From Choristoneura fumiferana (lineage: Eukaryota > Arthropoda > Insecta > Lepidoptera > Tortricidae): a stretch of DNA of 64,000 nt. Positions 10,160-22,014 of this stretch are shown one piece after another. The position numbers were made by a program, and so were the translations under genes. The stretch is taken from NCBI RefSeq assembly GCF_025370935.1, contig NC_133481.1:18481586-18545585 (forward strand), written 5' to 3'. Positions within the stretch are counted from its first letter, which is position 1. Each line of letters starts with the position of its first letter. A model generated the notes under the pieces. It was given only the letters and a program-made list of their open reading frames with translations, was not told the DNA's origin and ran no database searches.

Positions 10160-12980
10160 CTACATTTTTCTAGGATTTTTATACAATATAAATAAATTTT
10201 GAGGGAGAAAGGTAGGAAGTTGTGGAGATTAAGAGTATTTGCCGTGCAGCAGGACATCATAATAGGTTAAAAATAGAACTACGGACTATTAGCACGAATA
10301 CAGCAATAAAAATACACAACTCATAACACCAAACCTGTCATAAATATTTTGACTTCTAATGGCGACTCCATTGACTCTAGAGCCAATGGCCTACTACAAA
10401 TGCCTAACACCTAGCCCTACTCATGATAAATAAATAGATAGCACATTAGCAAATCAAGAGACAGTGCTCCATTACTGAAGCCTATGTATAGATATTTATT
10501 TATATTAAAGATATCACAAAATGGAGCCGGAATAATTCAACCAACGGTAAGGAAATGTATAAAGTAAAGATTAAATTAAAAATATTAAAGATTGTAATGG
10601 GTTCCGTACCCGATGGGTGCCCAACGAAACCCTACTATTGTGGTACACTGTCTGAATGACCCTCTGTCGGTCCCAGGGTGCAATCGAGAACCGTATATAG
10701 TAACTAGAACACATTGAAAAAAAAAAGAAGTTGAACTTATTCCATTAGCTGAAAAAAATCCAGATTTTGTGATACCTTGTAATACTTTAACACTTTACCA
10801 GACACAGACAAAACATACATGTTACCGGAAACCAATCCTTAGTAACACTGTCTCTGCACATAAGGCACGAGAAAATATTATTATTACAAGTAACGGATTT
10901 TTGTTCAGAGATTCTGCAGCCTGTGCATTAAATAATACTTATATTGCACCGGTTAATATACTCAGCAGCACAAATTTTGGTACCACTCTACATACGAATA
11001 CCTATTATTTTTTGGTGCTCAGTATATTTATGAGTTACAGTTACACGAATAATTAACTTAAATTAAATTTAGCGTAACTTATATGAACGCCAAAATAACG
11101 ATTAGTCAGTCTTAGAATATACTAGAGGATTCCTTTCATAAATAAATGCTAGGCAATTTAGATTAAAGCAGAGAGAACTTACCGGTTACTGCGATTAGCT
11201 GTGCTGTATTTATACCTTTTGGGGTTGATTTTCAAAAAATATATAATTAAAAAAAAAACTTATGAAAAGCGTGTAGCTTCTGCGGTTTCAGTTTTAGCCA
11301 TACAACAGCTTTATCCCTTATTATTATTTTCTATTTAAAATAAGACCAATGTACATCCAACGTATAAATAAAAAAGACTTTAAATTTAATATCTAAAGCT
11401 ATAACGGTTTCGATTTTCCGCACTAAATTTCATTCCATATTTTATCCCTTTTAGGGTTGAATTTCGAAAACTTTAGTGCTCGCTTGCCAACATGATAAAA
11501 GAAAGCTCTGAGAAAAAAAATCGAGCTCCTAAGGCTACGTACACACTATGCGGCTAACCACACGGTTTCAGCGCGCCGTCTCTTTCTCAAGCGTTACTTG
11601 GAAGAGGGACAGCGCGCTAAAACCGCGCCGTGGCTGTGTTCATAACAGCCAGTCAGTTAGTTAGCTTCGTTTTTATATTTATTTACAAAAAAAAATATTT
11701 GTAAAAGGAACCCTCGTCACTAAGTGAAGATTATCAACAACTTGATACTCCCTAAATTGGTACAATTTTGTACAAATTGTGGACTAGACTTAAATAATGT
11801 CGCGGTCGAAGTAACTTACAAATATACATTATATTAAACAAAAAATTATATTACACGAATATTTATCTAAATATTACAACAACTAGACATTTAAACACTG
11901 TGTACAACTATACGGAAAATAGATATGCTATATTTTGTAGATAACAAAAAAAGGTTGTAATCGTTTTGAAATCGAACGGGTTAAAAATACAAGCAAGATT
12001 CATTTTTCAGCTATTGCGAAAAAACTATAATTTGAGATGATACATTATAATATTGAAATGTTCTATTGTAGTCTATTGCGACAACTAAAGGATCGGCCAC
12101 ACCGGTATTCTAAATACGCTACATGAAGTTTCACACTAGCATTTTTACGCGCTGTATTCTCTTACATGGAATACGGTCGTTTTTGGCATACGCGATTAAA
12201 CCGATTCGTGCTTGTTCAACGCTCGAAGAAAACGAAAACCGCACCTTTACGCACGAAAACACGCTTCCAAAAATGAGCTTTAGCGCACAAATAAAACGCT
12301 AGTCTAAAACTGCCCTAACGCACCGTAAAAATAGTGCCGTAAGACATTAGGTCACTTTTCATCGCGTGCACGCCGCTACTTAAAAAAAACGCTAATGCAC
12401 TGCGGTCACAGCGGAAGACCAGCGTTTGCCTACACGGCCAACACTATGCTGAGCTGGGACCGCTTCGCGATTTCGCATATTGTTGTTTTTTTTCTTTTTT
12501 CTTTAATGTATTTTTTATTATGTTTTGTGCGAATAGCGAATAAATATTTCTATTTCTATTTTCTATTTCACTGTAAATCAATGCAAACTTTAAACACCAG
12601 TTTGGAAGTTACGCGTCAATAATTAAGTAATGCATGATTTTAGATTTTTAATGAAAAAAATTGCACTCTGTTTTCTTTTTCATAATGCCCAAATAATCGT
12701 CAATTCTGAGCGGCCCCAAATGTTACATTTGGTTCGAATTTAGTAGAAAGGCATTTAAACTCAATTCCAATAAAGGAAAACTTGTGGAGATAGAAAAATA
12801 TTATTTTAAACCATCCTAATGAGCCTCCCTCGATTACTGCGTTTACAGCGCGTCAGCGTTTTTAGAGCAGCAGTGTGGTCGATCCTTTATAAACGCAAAC
12901 GACACACAAACCAAGGGAAACAATATCCTTACCCTCTTGCAGAGCGTTGATACATTTAGACGCTTCTTTAGTGACACACC
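10160..12980. other. intergenic, mostly unassigned
   Basis: No exon could be supported. A GC-rich imperfect hairpin at about 11560-11632 (CGGTTTCAGCGCGCCGTC pairs with GGACAGCGCGCTAAAACCG) is the only ordered structure. The 12100-12450 segment is rich in acg/cgt but not convincingly repetitive. Confidence 0.4.
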
Positions 12981-12990
12981 TTGCTTGCAT

Positions 12991-12996
12991 TTTATT
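12991..12996 (-). terminator. swt1 poly(A) signal AATAAA
   Basis: TTTATT on the plus strand gives AATAAA on the minus strand about 108 bases after the swt1 stop. It is followed downstream by GGTGTGTC, a GT-rich element as expected for cleavage. This supports the exon ending at 13104 being terminal. Confidence 0.65.
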
Positions 12997-13103
12997 AGGC
13001 GACTGGTTCTTTCCAAAAAACGTCTTTTTTCACAAATATACATACAATTTTAACTGTGAACGGCTAGTGTACTGTGACCGCGACGACACGGATGCGACAC
13101 GAC

Positions 13104-16100
13104 TCACGGGCACGCGACGCGCTGCTTGCACTGGTCGAGTAGCTCCTTTAGCTGCGAGAACTTACTGTGAGCTTCTTGGAGCATGTTTCTGGTGACATTG
13201 AAATTGTTTGCATTTAATAAATTGGCAATAAAACTTAAGGGTAAGCTTGTCATTCAAAAACGTATGATCTGTCGCGCAATATTTACAGTACTTTCATTGT
13301 AGCATGGTGCGGGTGACAGCTGTCAATATCACAAGACTAGAGAGTCAAAGTGTCGAAACTTGAGTCGATAAAACTAATAATTTAAAATCTTAATCATAAT
13401 TAATGTCATCATTAATCCGATTATTGCGCTAATTTTTATGAGAATATTAGTGAAATTCTAGGTTGGAATATTATTTGCCACTTAAGTAAGGCTAAACGGA
13501 GTTTGCAAGAATATTCTTTACTTACCAATTAATAAGTACCGATATAACTCAAGATCCATTAGGTCCCATCACTAAACGAGTCTCTGGTGTTACGTTACAT
13601 GCATATTACGTTTTTTCATTTAATTGTGCTTTGAATTTAATTAATTGATTATAAAAATCTGATAGCTTAAATTTATTTTGTATAACATTGTTCTTTATGT
13701 TCAAATATTTTACGCCAGTTATATTCAGGCTACAACTGAAATATACTTCCATTTATTTAGACCGCAGCAACTTTTTTTGAGTAAAACGAAACGTGCATCA
13801 AGTGTCACCCGCACCATGCTAGAATGAAAGCACTGTACGTCGTACAGTCACCAGCACCAATATCTGACACAACAAGCGTGCATAAATTTCTGATACGACT
13901 CTATTTCTAGGGCCGGAACGTGTCAGATATTTTTGCACGCTCCGCTGTGGCAGATATTAATGCTGGTGACTGTACTAGGTTTTTTCTATTTTTTAGAGCA
14001 GACTTTGGGTTTATTTCTACTGAACAAACTACAAGTAATCGTGTTTCTACGGCACACACAAGTGTACGATTGTGCGACATTTCTATTGAACAACTGAACT
14101 GCCCAGCCGATCTGGTCATCCAGTTGGGGGATCCGACTCGTCTATACTCAATGCTCATACACTGACCTGCATTTAACAGCGAACACGCGCAAGCTGTCTT
14201 GTGTAATGTCGCGGCTGTCGCGACAGACCAGCCCAACGCTGTCTTTGAACACCATCTCAAGCCGAGACATTTGCTCGTCCAGTTGGGGATCCGATTCGTC
14301 TGTGCTCAATGTTCTGTAAACGACATCAAACAAAAATATATATAACTTTTGATAAACCGAAATCTTGAAGGAAGATGCACTTAACAGAAAACCTACAGTT
14401 TCTTCAAAGTACCTATTTGACCACAATTATTTTTTAACTAATATATAGGGTTGCTCATTTAGATCGGTCAGTATGGAAAAGTCTATAAGGCATACGAAGA
14501 TCTGTTCTTAGGAACCATGTCATCGATTTTAGTAACAAGAAAAACTGCTGGGCAAAAGCCTCCCCTCTTGACCTCCACAACTCTCGTTCTGACGCAATGT
14601 CAGGCCAGTCCTTTGCGTACGTGTCCAGATCGTCCCGCCATCTCCTTCTCGGTCTGCCTCGATGTCGCTGGCCGTTCTCCGGCACCCACCAAGTAACTGT
14701 GCGAGCCCACCTTTGTGGGTGCATGCGACAGACGTGTCCAGCCCAGTCCCATTTTAGCTTAGCAGTCTTTTTCCCAACGTCGGTTACGCGTGTTTTTGAG
14801 CGCAGCAACAAGAAAAACTGCATTCATACATTTAAAAAAATAACCTTGTACTCAGAACAGTAGGGCTAATACGAAATTCGATTCTTTTTGCGTCGGGGGT
14901 TAAAAAGGCAGTGGCGATCCTTACATAGAAGCCCAAAAGCCGGGCTTGCCTTATAAAGCGAACAACGTCCAAACGAGAAAAAAAGTTCTAATAAAATCAC
15001 ATTAATAATTTAGCACGCTTTATTTTACGTAAAATAATAAGAATTGCATGGCGCGGCAGTGGCGCTGATTGCGACCGGCGGCGGCGCGGCGAGTCTACGC
15101 GGCGATAGTGGCGTACATTGTAAATAGCATGACATCTCGCTCGCTCTCGTGGGCTTTTACGGGGCTTCCAAACGCTCTCTTCATACTTAAGAAAACGTTA
15201 GTTTTGCAAATATCTATGTATAGCTGCATATGTAGCACTTTCTTTGCAATTTTGAATCTGGCTTACGGTGTGAAGTTTGTTGCGTTTGGTTTGGAACGCG
15301 ATTACGCGAGTGCGCGGGCGAGATGAATAACTTCTAACTAACTTCATGTTGTTTATTTCGAACCGTGGGTCGTAGCGTAGCCAAAGTTACACTGTGGCGT
15401 AGCGTTGTGATTTGATTCAATAATTTCAAAAAATAAATAAGTGCTTAGGTATTCTGGTTTTAGTGCGGTGTAAAGTGCAGTGCCTGTGGGAGAGAATGAG
15501 TTCGGAAACGGACCAAATTGTCCCTTGTGTGGACTCCAAGTGTATGTCTGTAAAATTCTATCCAGTAATAGCATGCCTTCAGTGCGCTTTGGTAAGCTCG
15601 TCCAAACTGAAGATTGAAGTTTACGGCAACAAGATGGATGTAGGTACATTAAATTATAAAAAATACTAAAACATATCTCTCGGCTTGCCATAGTCTGATA
15701 CCCTAGGCACGCCACTGTAAAAAGGGTGATGTAAAAGTGGATTTTACGGCACATACCCCTTGATAGCCATGGTGAGATAGTTGACTTGGTTGCTGAACAT
15801 GGGCAGTTTGCTTGTGATCACATCCACAGGGTCTTCTGTTGGCAGCTTGTCCTCGACACTATGTGGCACACCCAGAGCTGTTGCCAGTTTTGCACTGAAA
15901 ATATATATAACCAGATGCATACATCATCATATCAGCCTTAGGACGTCCACTGTTGGACATAGGCCTCCCCCATAACCCTCCAGTAGCTTCGGTTGGAAGC
16001 GGCTTGCATCCACCGTGAAGCCACGAAATTACTCAGGTCATCCAGTGTTCGATTCGCAACCGCAATGACACATTCTACCCTTCGTGTTATCTATTTTTAC

Positions 16101-19100
16101 AAGCTTTTATTTAGTTTCACCTGTCCCTTTGTCTGTCTGTCTGTAATCAAATCTTGCAAGTTAAATTCGACCAACTTCCAGTAGTTGATTGACTTGAAAT
16201 TTGGTATACTTATGTAAATTGCGTGACAATACAATAATCTGGTACTGCCAGGATGTGACAGTCCGGCCAGGATCGTCTCCGCAGGACGGAACTCTTCAAA
16301 GGTTAATGGCATCAACTCGAAATTTGGTATGTAAACGTAGTTTGAGTGACAATGCAAGTACAGCTAGCGTAAAGTACAGTCAGCAAAAAAAGCTTGTAAT
16401 AAAAATGAAGACTTATTACTTAATAATATTTTTGTGAATAAATGTATTTTCTCTTTCATTTCTAGTGGCATGATTGCAATATATATATATCTATATCACT
16501 CACCAATAGCTAGAGAACACAGTCCATATCCTTTCGAAGGCTTCTATGACGGCCACCTCGGGCCGCGGCTCGGGGCGCTCCAACCGCTCCACAGTCGACT
16601 TGGCCAGCTCCATATACTCTGGTATGATTTGACACTTGCGGGCCACATCCAGGCAGAGCTCTTTGAAATTTAGCACTTCAGATTGTGATAGGGATTTTGG
16701 GTCTGAAACAACAAACATACTGTCCAACCAAAGCACCAAACAGAAATAAATCCTACGCGGTTAACAAAGCTGTTTCTGAGATCCCAAAAGAAATAAATAT
16801 AAACTATTTTCTAGTTTTAAAGTTTAAAAGATTTCTTCTTGATGAATACACCTACTTCTTGTTTAGGTCATTATAAATTTTATTAATATATTCCGATTTT
16901 CTATCTTCTCTTAATATTACAATATTTCTGGCCAACTCACCTTTACTTTCAATGGAGGCTAAAGAGTTCTTCAAGTCGGTGAGCAAATGCTCGATCCTCG
17001 GGAACACTTCGTTGAACACCGCTATCCAGTGTTTGAGCAAACATTGAAGCACGTCGGCCAACGTCCAAGGCGGCGCTTTGAACAACACATGCTCCCACAA
17101 GTTGTTGTAGTTCGCTCTCATTTCGTTCTGAAAGTTCATATTGACTGAATGAAACTGAATGATGCCTATCTGACTGACAACCGAGTGATGCTTTGCTGAC
17201 TGATTACTAACTCACAAATGTATGAAGGACTGATACCTGACTTATAACTGATTCATAACTGACTATAACTGACTGATAACTGACAATAACTAATTTATAA
17301 CCGACTATAACTGACTTATTTGAATAACTGACTTATAACTAATTTATAACCGACTATAACCGACTTATTTGAATAACTGACTTATAACTGACTTATAACT
17401 ATAACTGATTATAACTGACTGATAACTGATGATAACTGACTACAGCTAACTGATAACTTAATGGTAGCTGACTAAGACAGCAACTGTTTGATGATACCTC
17501 CAGTATGTTGGCGAGCAGCTGGTGCATGAGGTCCCGACAGTGTCGCGCGCTGGCCCAGCGGTCGGGGTCGGGCGCGGGCAGGGGCTGGCTCTCCAACTGG
17601 CCCTTCAGCTCGTGCAAGCTGATGCACCGCAGGGAGTTTATCATCGCCTTGTTGCATAAGTTCTTGTCGTTTGTTAGTAGGATCTAGATGAAAAAATATA
17701 CAAGGTGACCACTGATCAATCCAAATTGGTCAGTATGGAGAAGTCAGAAACTACAACAGATAGCAAAATCTGTTCTTAGGAACCATGGCTTCGATTTTAG
17801 ATTTAATAAATATGGCATTCAATTTTTTTATAAAAAAACGTCATACATAACTGAGAATCGAACCTAATCGAAATTCTGTTAAGTAATTGCATGTTATATG
17901 TGTTATAAAGTTATTATACTTGGTTCTGTGAGTATACGGACCCAATTTTTCCATGAAATCTTGTGTTTTTTTGACTTTGACTTTGACTGCGCTGAGCTAT
18001 GGCTGATATGATGATAAACCAAGGAACCATATGGGTTATGATACTGCTTATGAGCAAGTGTGATGAAGATAATCTAAATATGGAGTCTAAATGGTCAATT
18101 ACCACAGATTTACCCCTCCCAGCTTGCTGCAGGCCGCAGTTGAGTATTTCATCATCAGGCGACTCACACGGGTGTATGTGCGAATTAGCGTCTCTTAATG
18201 ATTGACCTGCAAAAAATTAAAAAATAGTTTTATTCAGCTTGGTGTCTAGATTCTTGCAGATGTTGTTATATAAGTACGGGTGACTGTAAGCAGGGCATGT
18301 TCTGGCTATAGCTGATCAGAGTGGCGGCAGGGGTGCTTTAAAATGCGCTTGTTGCCTGAGAGTTCCCTGTACTGTGAAGACTTATGCAGGCTATTATGGG
18401 TTTGAGACACCGCCTTCAAGAATTATTCGAAAGTATTTTATTTTTGCGTATTAACCTCCTGGGGTTCGAAGTGATAAACTAGTACATATTGTTAGCAATA
18501 GATCTTTTGAAAAAGAAATAGTGTCATTTTGTCTGTATCATTCAAATTAGCAAAAAAATAAATTCAACTTTATCTACGAGACATTAAGTTTCAAATTTCA
18601 ATGACAATTTTTTTTGTATGGTGGGTCTCAAGAGGTTTTGGCTAAATTAATCAAAATCGAACCTCAACCGCCGTCAGCAGTGGGACGTATATAGGCTGTG
18701 ATGATGTTCATGATAGTGATGACGATGATGAAGATAATGATGATGATGATGATGATGATGGTGATGAAAACGATGATGATGACCAACCAACCTTTGATCC
18801 GGCTGTTCTCGGGCAGCGACTTGTACAAATAGTCCATGGCGGCGCGCGCGCGCTTGCAGATGGCACCAGCGCCGTTATTGTTGTCCTTTAGACGGTCCAA
18901 CTCGTTGATGACGCGCCACGGCACCAGCAGCGTGGGCTGCTCGCTGTAGCCTGCACGACAATGGGTATATTTAACTCTCAAAATAAAACAATAAATTAAT
19001 TGCATGATTACAAATATTCAACGCAAACGCGGCTATTTTGCATGTCTTGACTGAACTACTTTGCGGAGGAGCAAATCAAGATTATATTTGAATTTTCACA

Positions 19101-21601
19101 TAAAATCCCTTATCTTATTAACGATTTTATCATTATTTCGTGTCATTTTTTGTTTTTTTATGTCTTACTCAGTGCAGTTGTTTTAAATAAATAAAATAAT
19201 TAAATAATTTTATCCATCCATTGATTAATTTTATTTGACGGATAAATGTGATGCCATCTTCGTCTATTCAAACAAAACAAACAGAGACGGCATCACATTT
19301 ATCCGTAAGATGCATTTAATCAATGGATGGTGAAACGCTGGGTTAAACTACTTTTATTTCAGCTGTTACTGAACCAGTCAGATACAGTTTGGCCTCATTT
19401 ATACTTTTCATCAGGGGAGATAGGGGTCAATTTGCCAGTTTCAGGTTTAAAAAAAATTAAGTATAGTATTTTTCATATAAGACTTTTTGTGATGAATTTA
19501 TGCAAGGTTTTAAATATATTCTTTGTTTATTGTATGTTTTAGGCATCATAATATACATACATACATACTTTCTTCTTACCTTTTATATGTGAATTAAGCA
19601 CATTCTTTATGACATCTAGCTCATGTATAAATATGTTTGTATCCACAACTAGCACAACATCTTCTGTGTTGCTCCCTGTTACTTCCTTCGGAGGTTGGTA
19701 CGGGATGACTAGAGGTGGTGGTGGGCTTTTCACCTGAAAATTACATGAATAATTAGTATCACAAGTGTTTTTTTATAAGTTAGTTATGATGGGATTAATT
19801 ATTAACTTATGATAATGTAAACTGTTTATAATGTATTGATTATCCACCATAACAAATTACAGCAAAAAAAGAATGATTTATAAAATATAATCTAATTTCA
19901 TAAACCAAACAATCTTGTCATGTGTATAATGTCCCAAGTTGACTTTACAAAACGGCCAGGGTGCAAGCCTTAATAAAAAAATATAAAAATCTAATCACTT
20001 GCCTCTTTACAGTCAACCTCCATGGCTTCAACTGCAAACTCCGTAGTAACATCCAAATCTTTCTTTTCCTCTATGGCTTCATTACTCATGTCAGCACGCA
20101 ATTTCTCCATCCTGTCCTTCGCACTACCAAATGCCTTAACATCCTTGAGCTTATAACCTAACTTTGATTTTATCGCAGACACCAGCTTACTAGCCTCAGA
20201 GAACTGAGGAGGTGTCGCAGGATGCTTCATAAACGGGTATTCTGCAGTCTGATTGCATATACCCTGTTCAATATCAGCAAATGTGTCTTTTTGTACGGAT
20301 TTATTGCAATACTCTTCAGGTAACTGAGCCTTCATAGACGATAGTATTTTATTAGCTGCAAGGAATTGAGATGGCGATGGAGTGGATTGAAGGCTGTCAC
20401 TACCGGGTGATTGTGTCGTAGGGCATTTTGTTTCACTTATCGGGCTTTTTAGCTCCGGAACTTTAGGTTGTGTCTCAGTTTGTGGGATAACTTTTGGGCT
20501 TATTCTAGCTTTAGATTTTGGTGTGCTGTCTATACTTTCCTGTTGGCTTTCACTAGATAACTGAGCTCTGAGTTTGGCAAGTCTTGAGTTAGCTGAGTTC
20601 TTTCCTGCAGAGTTTGGTTTTGGAGATGGTTTTTCTGGTGTCTTGGTTTTATTGTGCTTCTCAGGTGTTTTTGTTGGGGTGGCTTAAATAATTTAAAATC
20701 AGATTAAACATCAGCCTTTTTTTGTTAATTATAAGATCACATGATCGGCTTTAAGTCATAAGCAGGTTTCAACAAACATATATAACATATTAAAGTTTAT
20801 TTTGATTGGATATTTTGTTTTCATAGGACAATTAACACTAACAAAATCTACCTAAGCCCATAATAAGCTAAGCTTGCCCTATGGGTACCAGGCAACATAT
20901 AGACTTACTTATATAGATAAATATGCACTTAAATACATAGGTATTAAATGTTTTAAGACTCCCAAAAGAAACATTTATATTTTTGGTACATAATATCTGC
21001 CCCAAGCTGGCTTGGAACTCAAGTACTCAACCTTCTGGAGGTTAGTCTGTGTTTTTCTGGTGTAAGAAGGTTACAAATTAGGTTGATTTCAGTATAGTTG
21101 GGCCAATAGTCTTTCTCAGTTTTATCACAAGAAATTAAAAAAGTAAATATTCAAAACCAACCATTTTTCTGTTTTTTCCTTATACTATCCTCATGGGTAT
21201 CGCTTTTTCTTTTCAAGTTTTTTCTCGGGCTTTCCTCTTTGCGATTTTTTTCCTGCTTTTCCTTCTGCTTTTTACTCCTTTTCTTGCTTTTGTCATGTTC
21301 GTCTTCAGCCTTGAATAAAAAATATGTATTGTTTGTTATTGATCAATGTATTTAGATACCTCGAAGTAAACGTTAAACGTGGTGTTTAAATAAATATACA
21401 CAAGACTAAATAAGGACTCAAAAGAAACAATTATCATTGTAAACAATAATTTGTATAAATTGCGAAACATACTTGTGGTTGACTCCACGACGATTTTCCT
21501 GTTTTCTTGTTGAAAAAATACTTTCTACCAGGTATCGATTTCGATTTACATAATACCCAGCCATCAGGCAGCTTTGCCGCATCCTTTTTATTCGAATTCA
21601 T
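13104..21601 (-). CDS. Swt1: SWT1-like RNA endoribonuclease (WW + PIN domains), 12 exons
   Basis: Exons in coding order: 21473..21601, 21162..21309, 20003..20682, 19580..19733, 18792..18950, 18103..18206, 17498..17683, 16941..17127, 16504..16702, 15757..15894, 14167..14313, 13104..13188. All joins keep frame and give 771 aa plus TGA (human SWT1 is longer, about 900). A WW domain lies at 11-43 (LPDGW...SSWSQP), a basic nuclear-localisation-rich segment at about 47-92, then a low-complexity Ser/Pro/Lys region to about 310. The PIN nuclease domain is about 345-500, with acidic residues D350 (VVDTN), E387 (NELD), D441/D442 (DDEIL) and D464 (TNDKNLCNKA). The helical C-terminal region is family-typical. 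SWT1 in yeast is a nuclear endonuclease that removes defective mRNPs near pores and associates with transcription. Intron 3 is GC-AG. Exon 12 ends where TGA overlaps a GTGAGT, but the AATAAA at 12991 favours termination there. Confidence 0.88.
13284..13838. mobile_element. 555-bp terminal-inverted-repeat element in swt1 intron 11
   Basis: The ends TACAGTACTTTCATTGTAGC and its inverted partner (13802-13838) pair over about 38 bp, including CATGGTGCGGGTGACA. The AT-rich interior has no ORF. It abuts the next MITE at 13843. Confidence 0.85.
13843..13975. mobile_element. 133-bp MITE with TACAGTCACCAGCA ends
   Basis: Both termini read TACAGTCACCAGCA in opposite orientation, followed by a second paired block AATATCTG...GCGTGCA. 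It sits immediately next to the 13284-13838 element, so one probably inserted beside or into the other's end. Confidence 0.85.
14455..14860. mobile_element. foldback-family arm interrupted by a LINE insertion
   Basis: 14457-14548 matches the arm of the 48165-48606 foldback element (GGTCAGTATGG, TCTTAGGAACCATGTCATCG). It resumes at 14822 with CATTCATACATTT. Between them lies the RTE fragment 14549-14806, flanked by a 15-bp duplication. Confidence 0.75.
14549..14806 (-). mobile_element. RTE-type LINE fragment with 15-bp target-site duplication
   Basis: On the minus strand it reads KLKWDWAGHVCRMHPQRWA and then GRPRRRWRDDLDTYAKDW, followed by SERELWRSRGEAFAQQ. This is the C-terminal end of an endonuclease/reverse-transcriptase polyprotein. 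AACAAGAAAAACTGC occurs at 14534-14548 and again at 14807-14821, a clean target-site duplication. It is 5'-truncated and cannot be autonomous. Confidence 0.88.
14870..15750. other. swt1 intron 10, GC-rich block and unassigned repeat
   Basis: A CG-rich block (15045-15115, GGCGGCGGCGCGGCG) stands out against AT-rich surroundings. 15430-15640 (GTGCAGTGCCTGTGGGAGAG, ACGGACCAAATTG) looks like a dispersed Lepidoptera repeat from memory of its wording, but no second copy is present in the window. Confidence 0.35.
15924..16350. repeat. LINE tail fragment plus dispersed repeat in swt1 intron 9
   Basis: 15924-16045 (TAGGACGTCCACTGTTGGAC, ATAGGCCTCCCCCATA) is a LINE 3' fragment like the one at 40215-40395. 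16110-16350 (TGTCTGTCTGTCTGT, AATCTTGCAAGTTAAATT, CTTGAAATTTGGTAT) matches 38960-39130 in inverse orientation and 40408-40505. Confidence 0.65.
17150..17475. repeat. intronic minisatellite of TAACTGACT-type units
   Basis: Degenerate 8-12-base units (ATAACTGACT, ATAACCGACT, ATAACTAATTT) fill most of swt1 intron 7. A longer block with CGACTTATTTGAATAACTGA occurs twice, at about 17313 and 17362, showing local duplication. Confidence 0.85.
17700..17800. repeat. fragment of the GGTCAGTATGG foldback arm
   Basis: GGTCAGTATGGAGAAGTC through TCTTAGGAACCATGGCTTCG matches arms at 14457 and 48177. Only one arm is present here, inside swt1 intron 6. Confidence 0.7.
18664..18785 (+). repeat. SINE 3' tail expanded into a GAT microsatellite
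   Basis: CAGTGGGACGTATATAGGCTG matches the 3' end of SINE family 1 (45443, 49130). The following GATGATGATG tail has expanded and degenerated over about 85 bp. It lies in swt1 intron 5, ending about 10 bp before exon 5 (whose donor is at 18791). Confidence 0.8.
19212..19336. mobile_element. hairpin MITE, copy 1 (pair with 57173-57315)
   Basis: The arms CCATCCATTGATTAATTTTA and the complement near 19308-19330 pair. The centre GATGCCATCTTCGTCTATTC / AGAGACGGCATCACATTTAT also pairs. It is the more diverged copy of the element at 57173-57315. Confidence 0.85.
20812..21062 (-). mobile_element. decayed tRNA-derived SINE, family 3
   Basis: AAATATGCACTTAAATACAT, CATAATATCTGCCCC and ATGGGTACCAGGCAAC match, with many differences, the minus-strand copies at 26666 and 44988. 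The B box has decayed (GGAACTCAAGTACTC). It lies in swt1 intron 2. Confidence 0.7.
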
Positions 21602-22014
21602 TGCGAATAACACAGGGAATTATTCATTTACACATCACGAAAATTGAGAAATTCTAATTTACGTTTTGTTGTCTATGAATGGTCCTTTTCCTTTATGTTT
21701 TGGATTTGGATTTCGCCGAGGGATTTCGTCTTGATTTCGTACCCAGCGTTTCGTTACATGGCAAAGCTGTCTTAAGGTGTGTCTTCACAACTACATAAAA
21801 CCACAAACCGCAAAAAACGCCTGTGCTTGTGACGAAACGGGTGCGTTCACAAACAAATCAATATTGACAGATTTGAATGGAAACAGCTGAGTTTAGTTGA
21901 CTAACCTAAAAGTGTACGCAAAAATGGCCATCGAAAAGTAATTCAGCATTGTTGATTTGATTTAAGCAATCCATGTATACAGTTTGGATGTATGGTAATT
22001 ACGGTAGTTAAAAA
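21602..22014. promoter_or_regulatory. divergent intergenic region shared by swt1 and agk
   Basis: The 413 bp between the two start codons must hold both 5' UTRs and probably a bidirectional promoter. No TATA box is convincing. The arrangement suggests shared regulation of two housekeeping genes; this is inference from distance and orientation only. Confidence 0.55.

Noticed and set aside
10769..11056. 95-residue ORF on the plus strand
   Set aside because: Low-complexity composition, no conserved motif, no splice or promoter support; consistent with chance in AT-rich DNA.
11179..11205. Tiny exon-like segment between CAG and GTAAGT on the minus strand
   Set aside because: Only 21 bases, no pyrimidine tract, and no continuing exon to the left.
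12931..12975. Extra swt1 exon (TKEASKCINALQE frame) with a GTAAGG donor
   Set aside because: It would place a terminal exon beyond an AATAAA signal. The acceptor is weak, and no further exon could be found to finish the frame.
15353..15754. 133-residue minus-strand ORF next to swt1 exon 10
   Set aside because: Its upstream end overlaps the intron start of swt1 and it has no recognisable motif. swt1 itself splices out of this stretch.
18700..18785. Acidic/Ile-rich ORF over the GAT run
   Set aside because: It is a translation of the microsatellite running out of swt1 exon 5 into intron 5.
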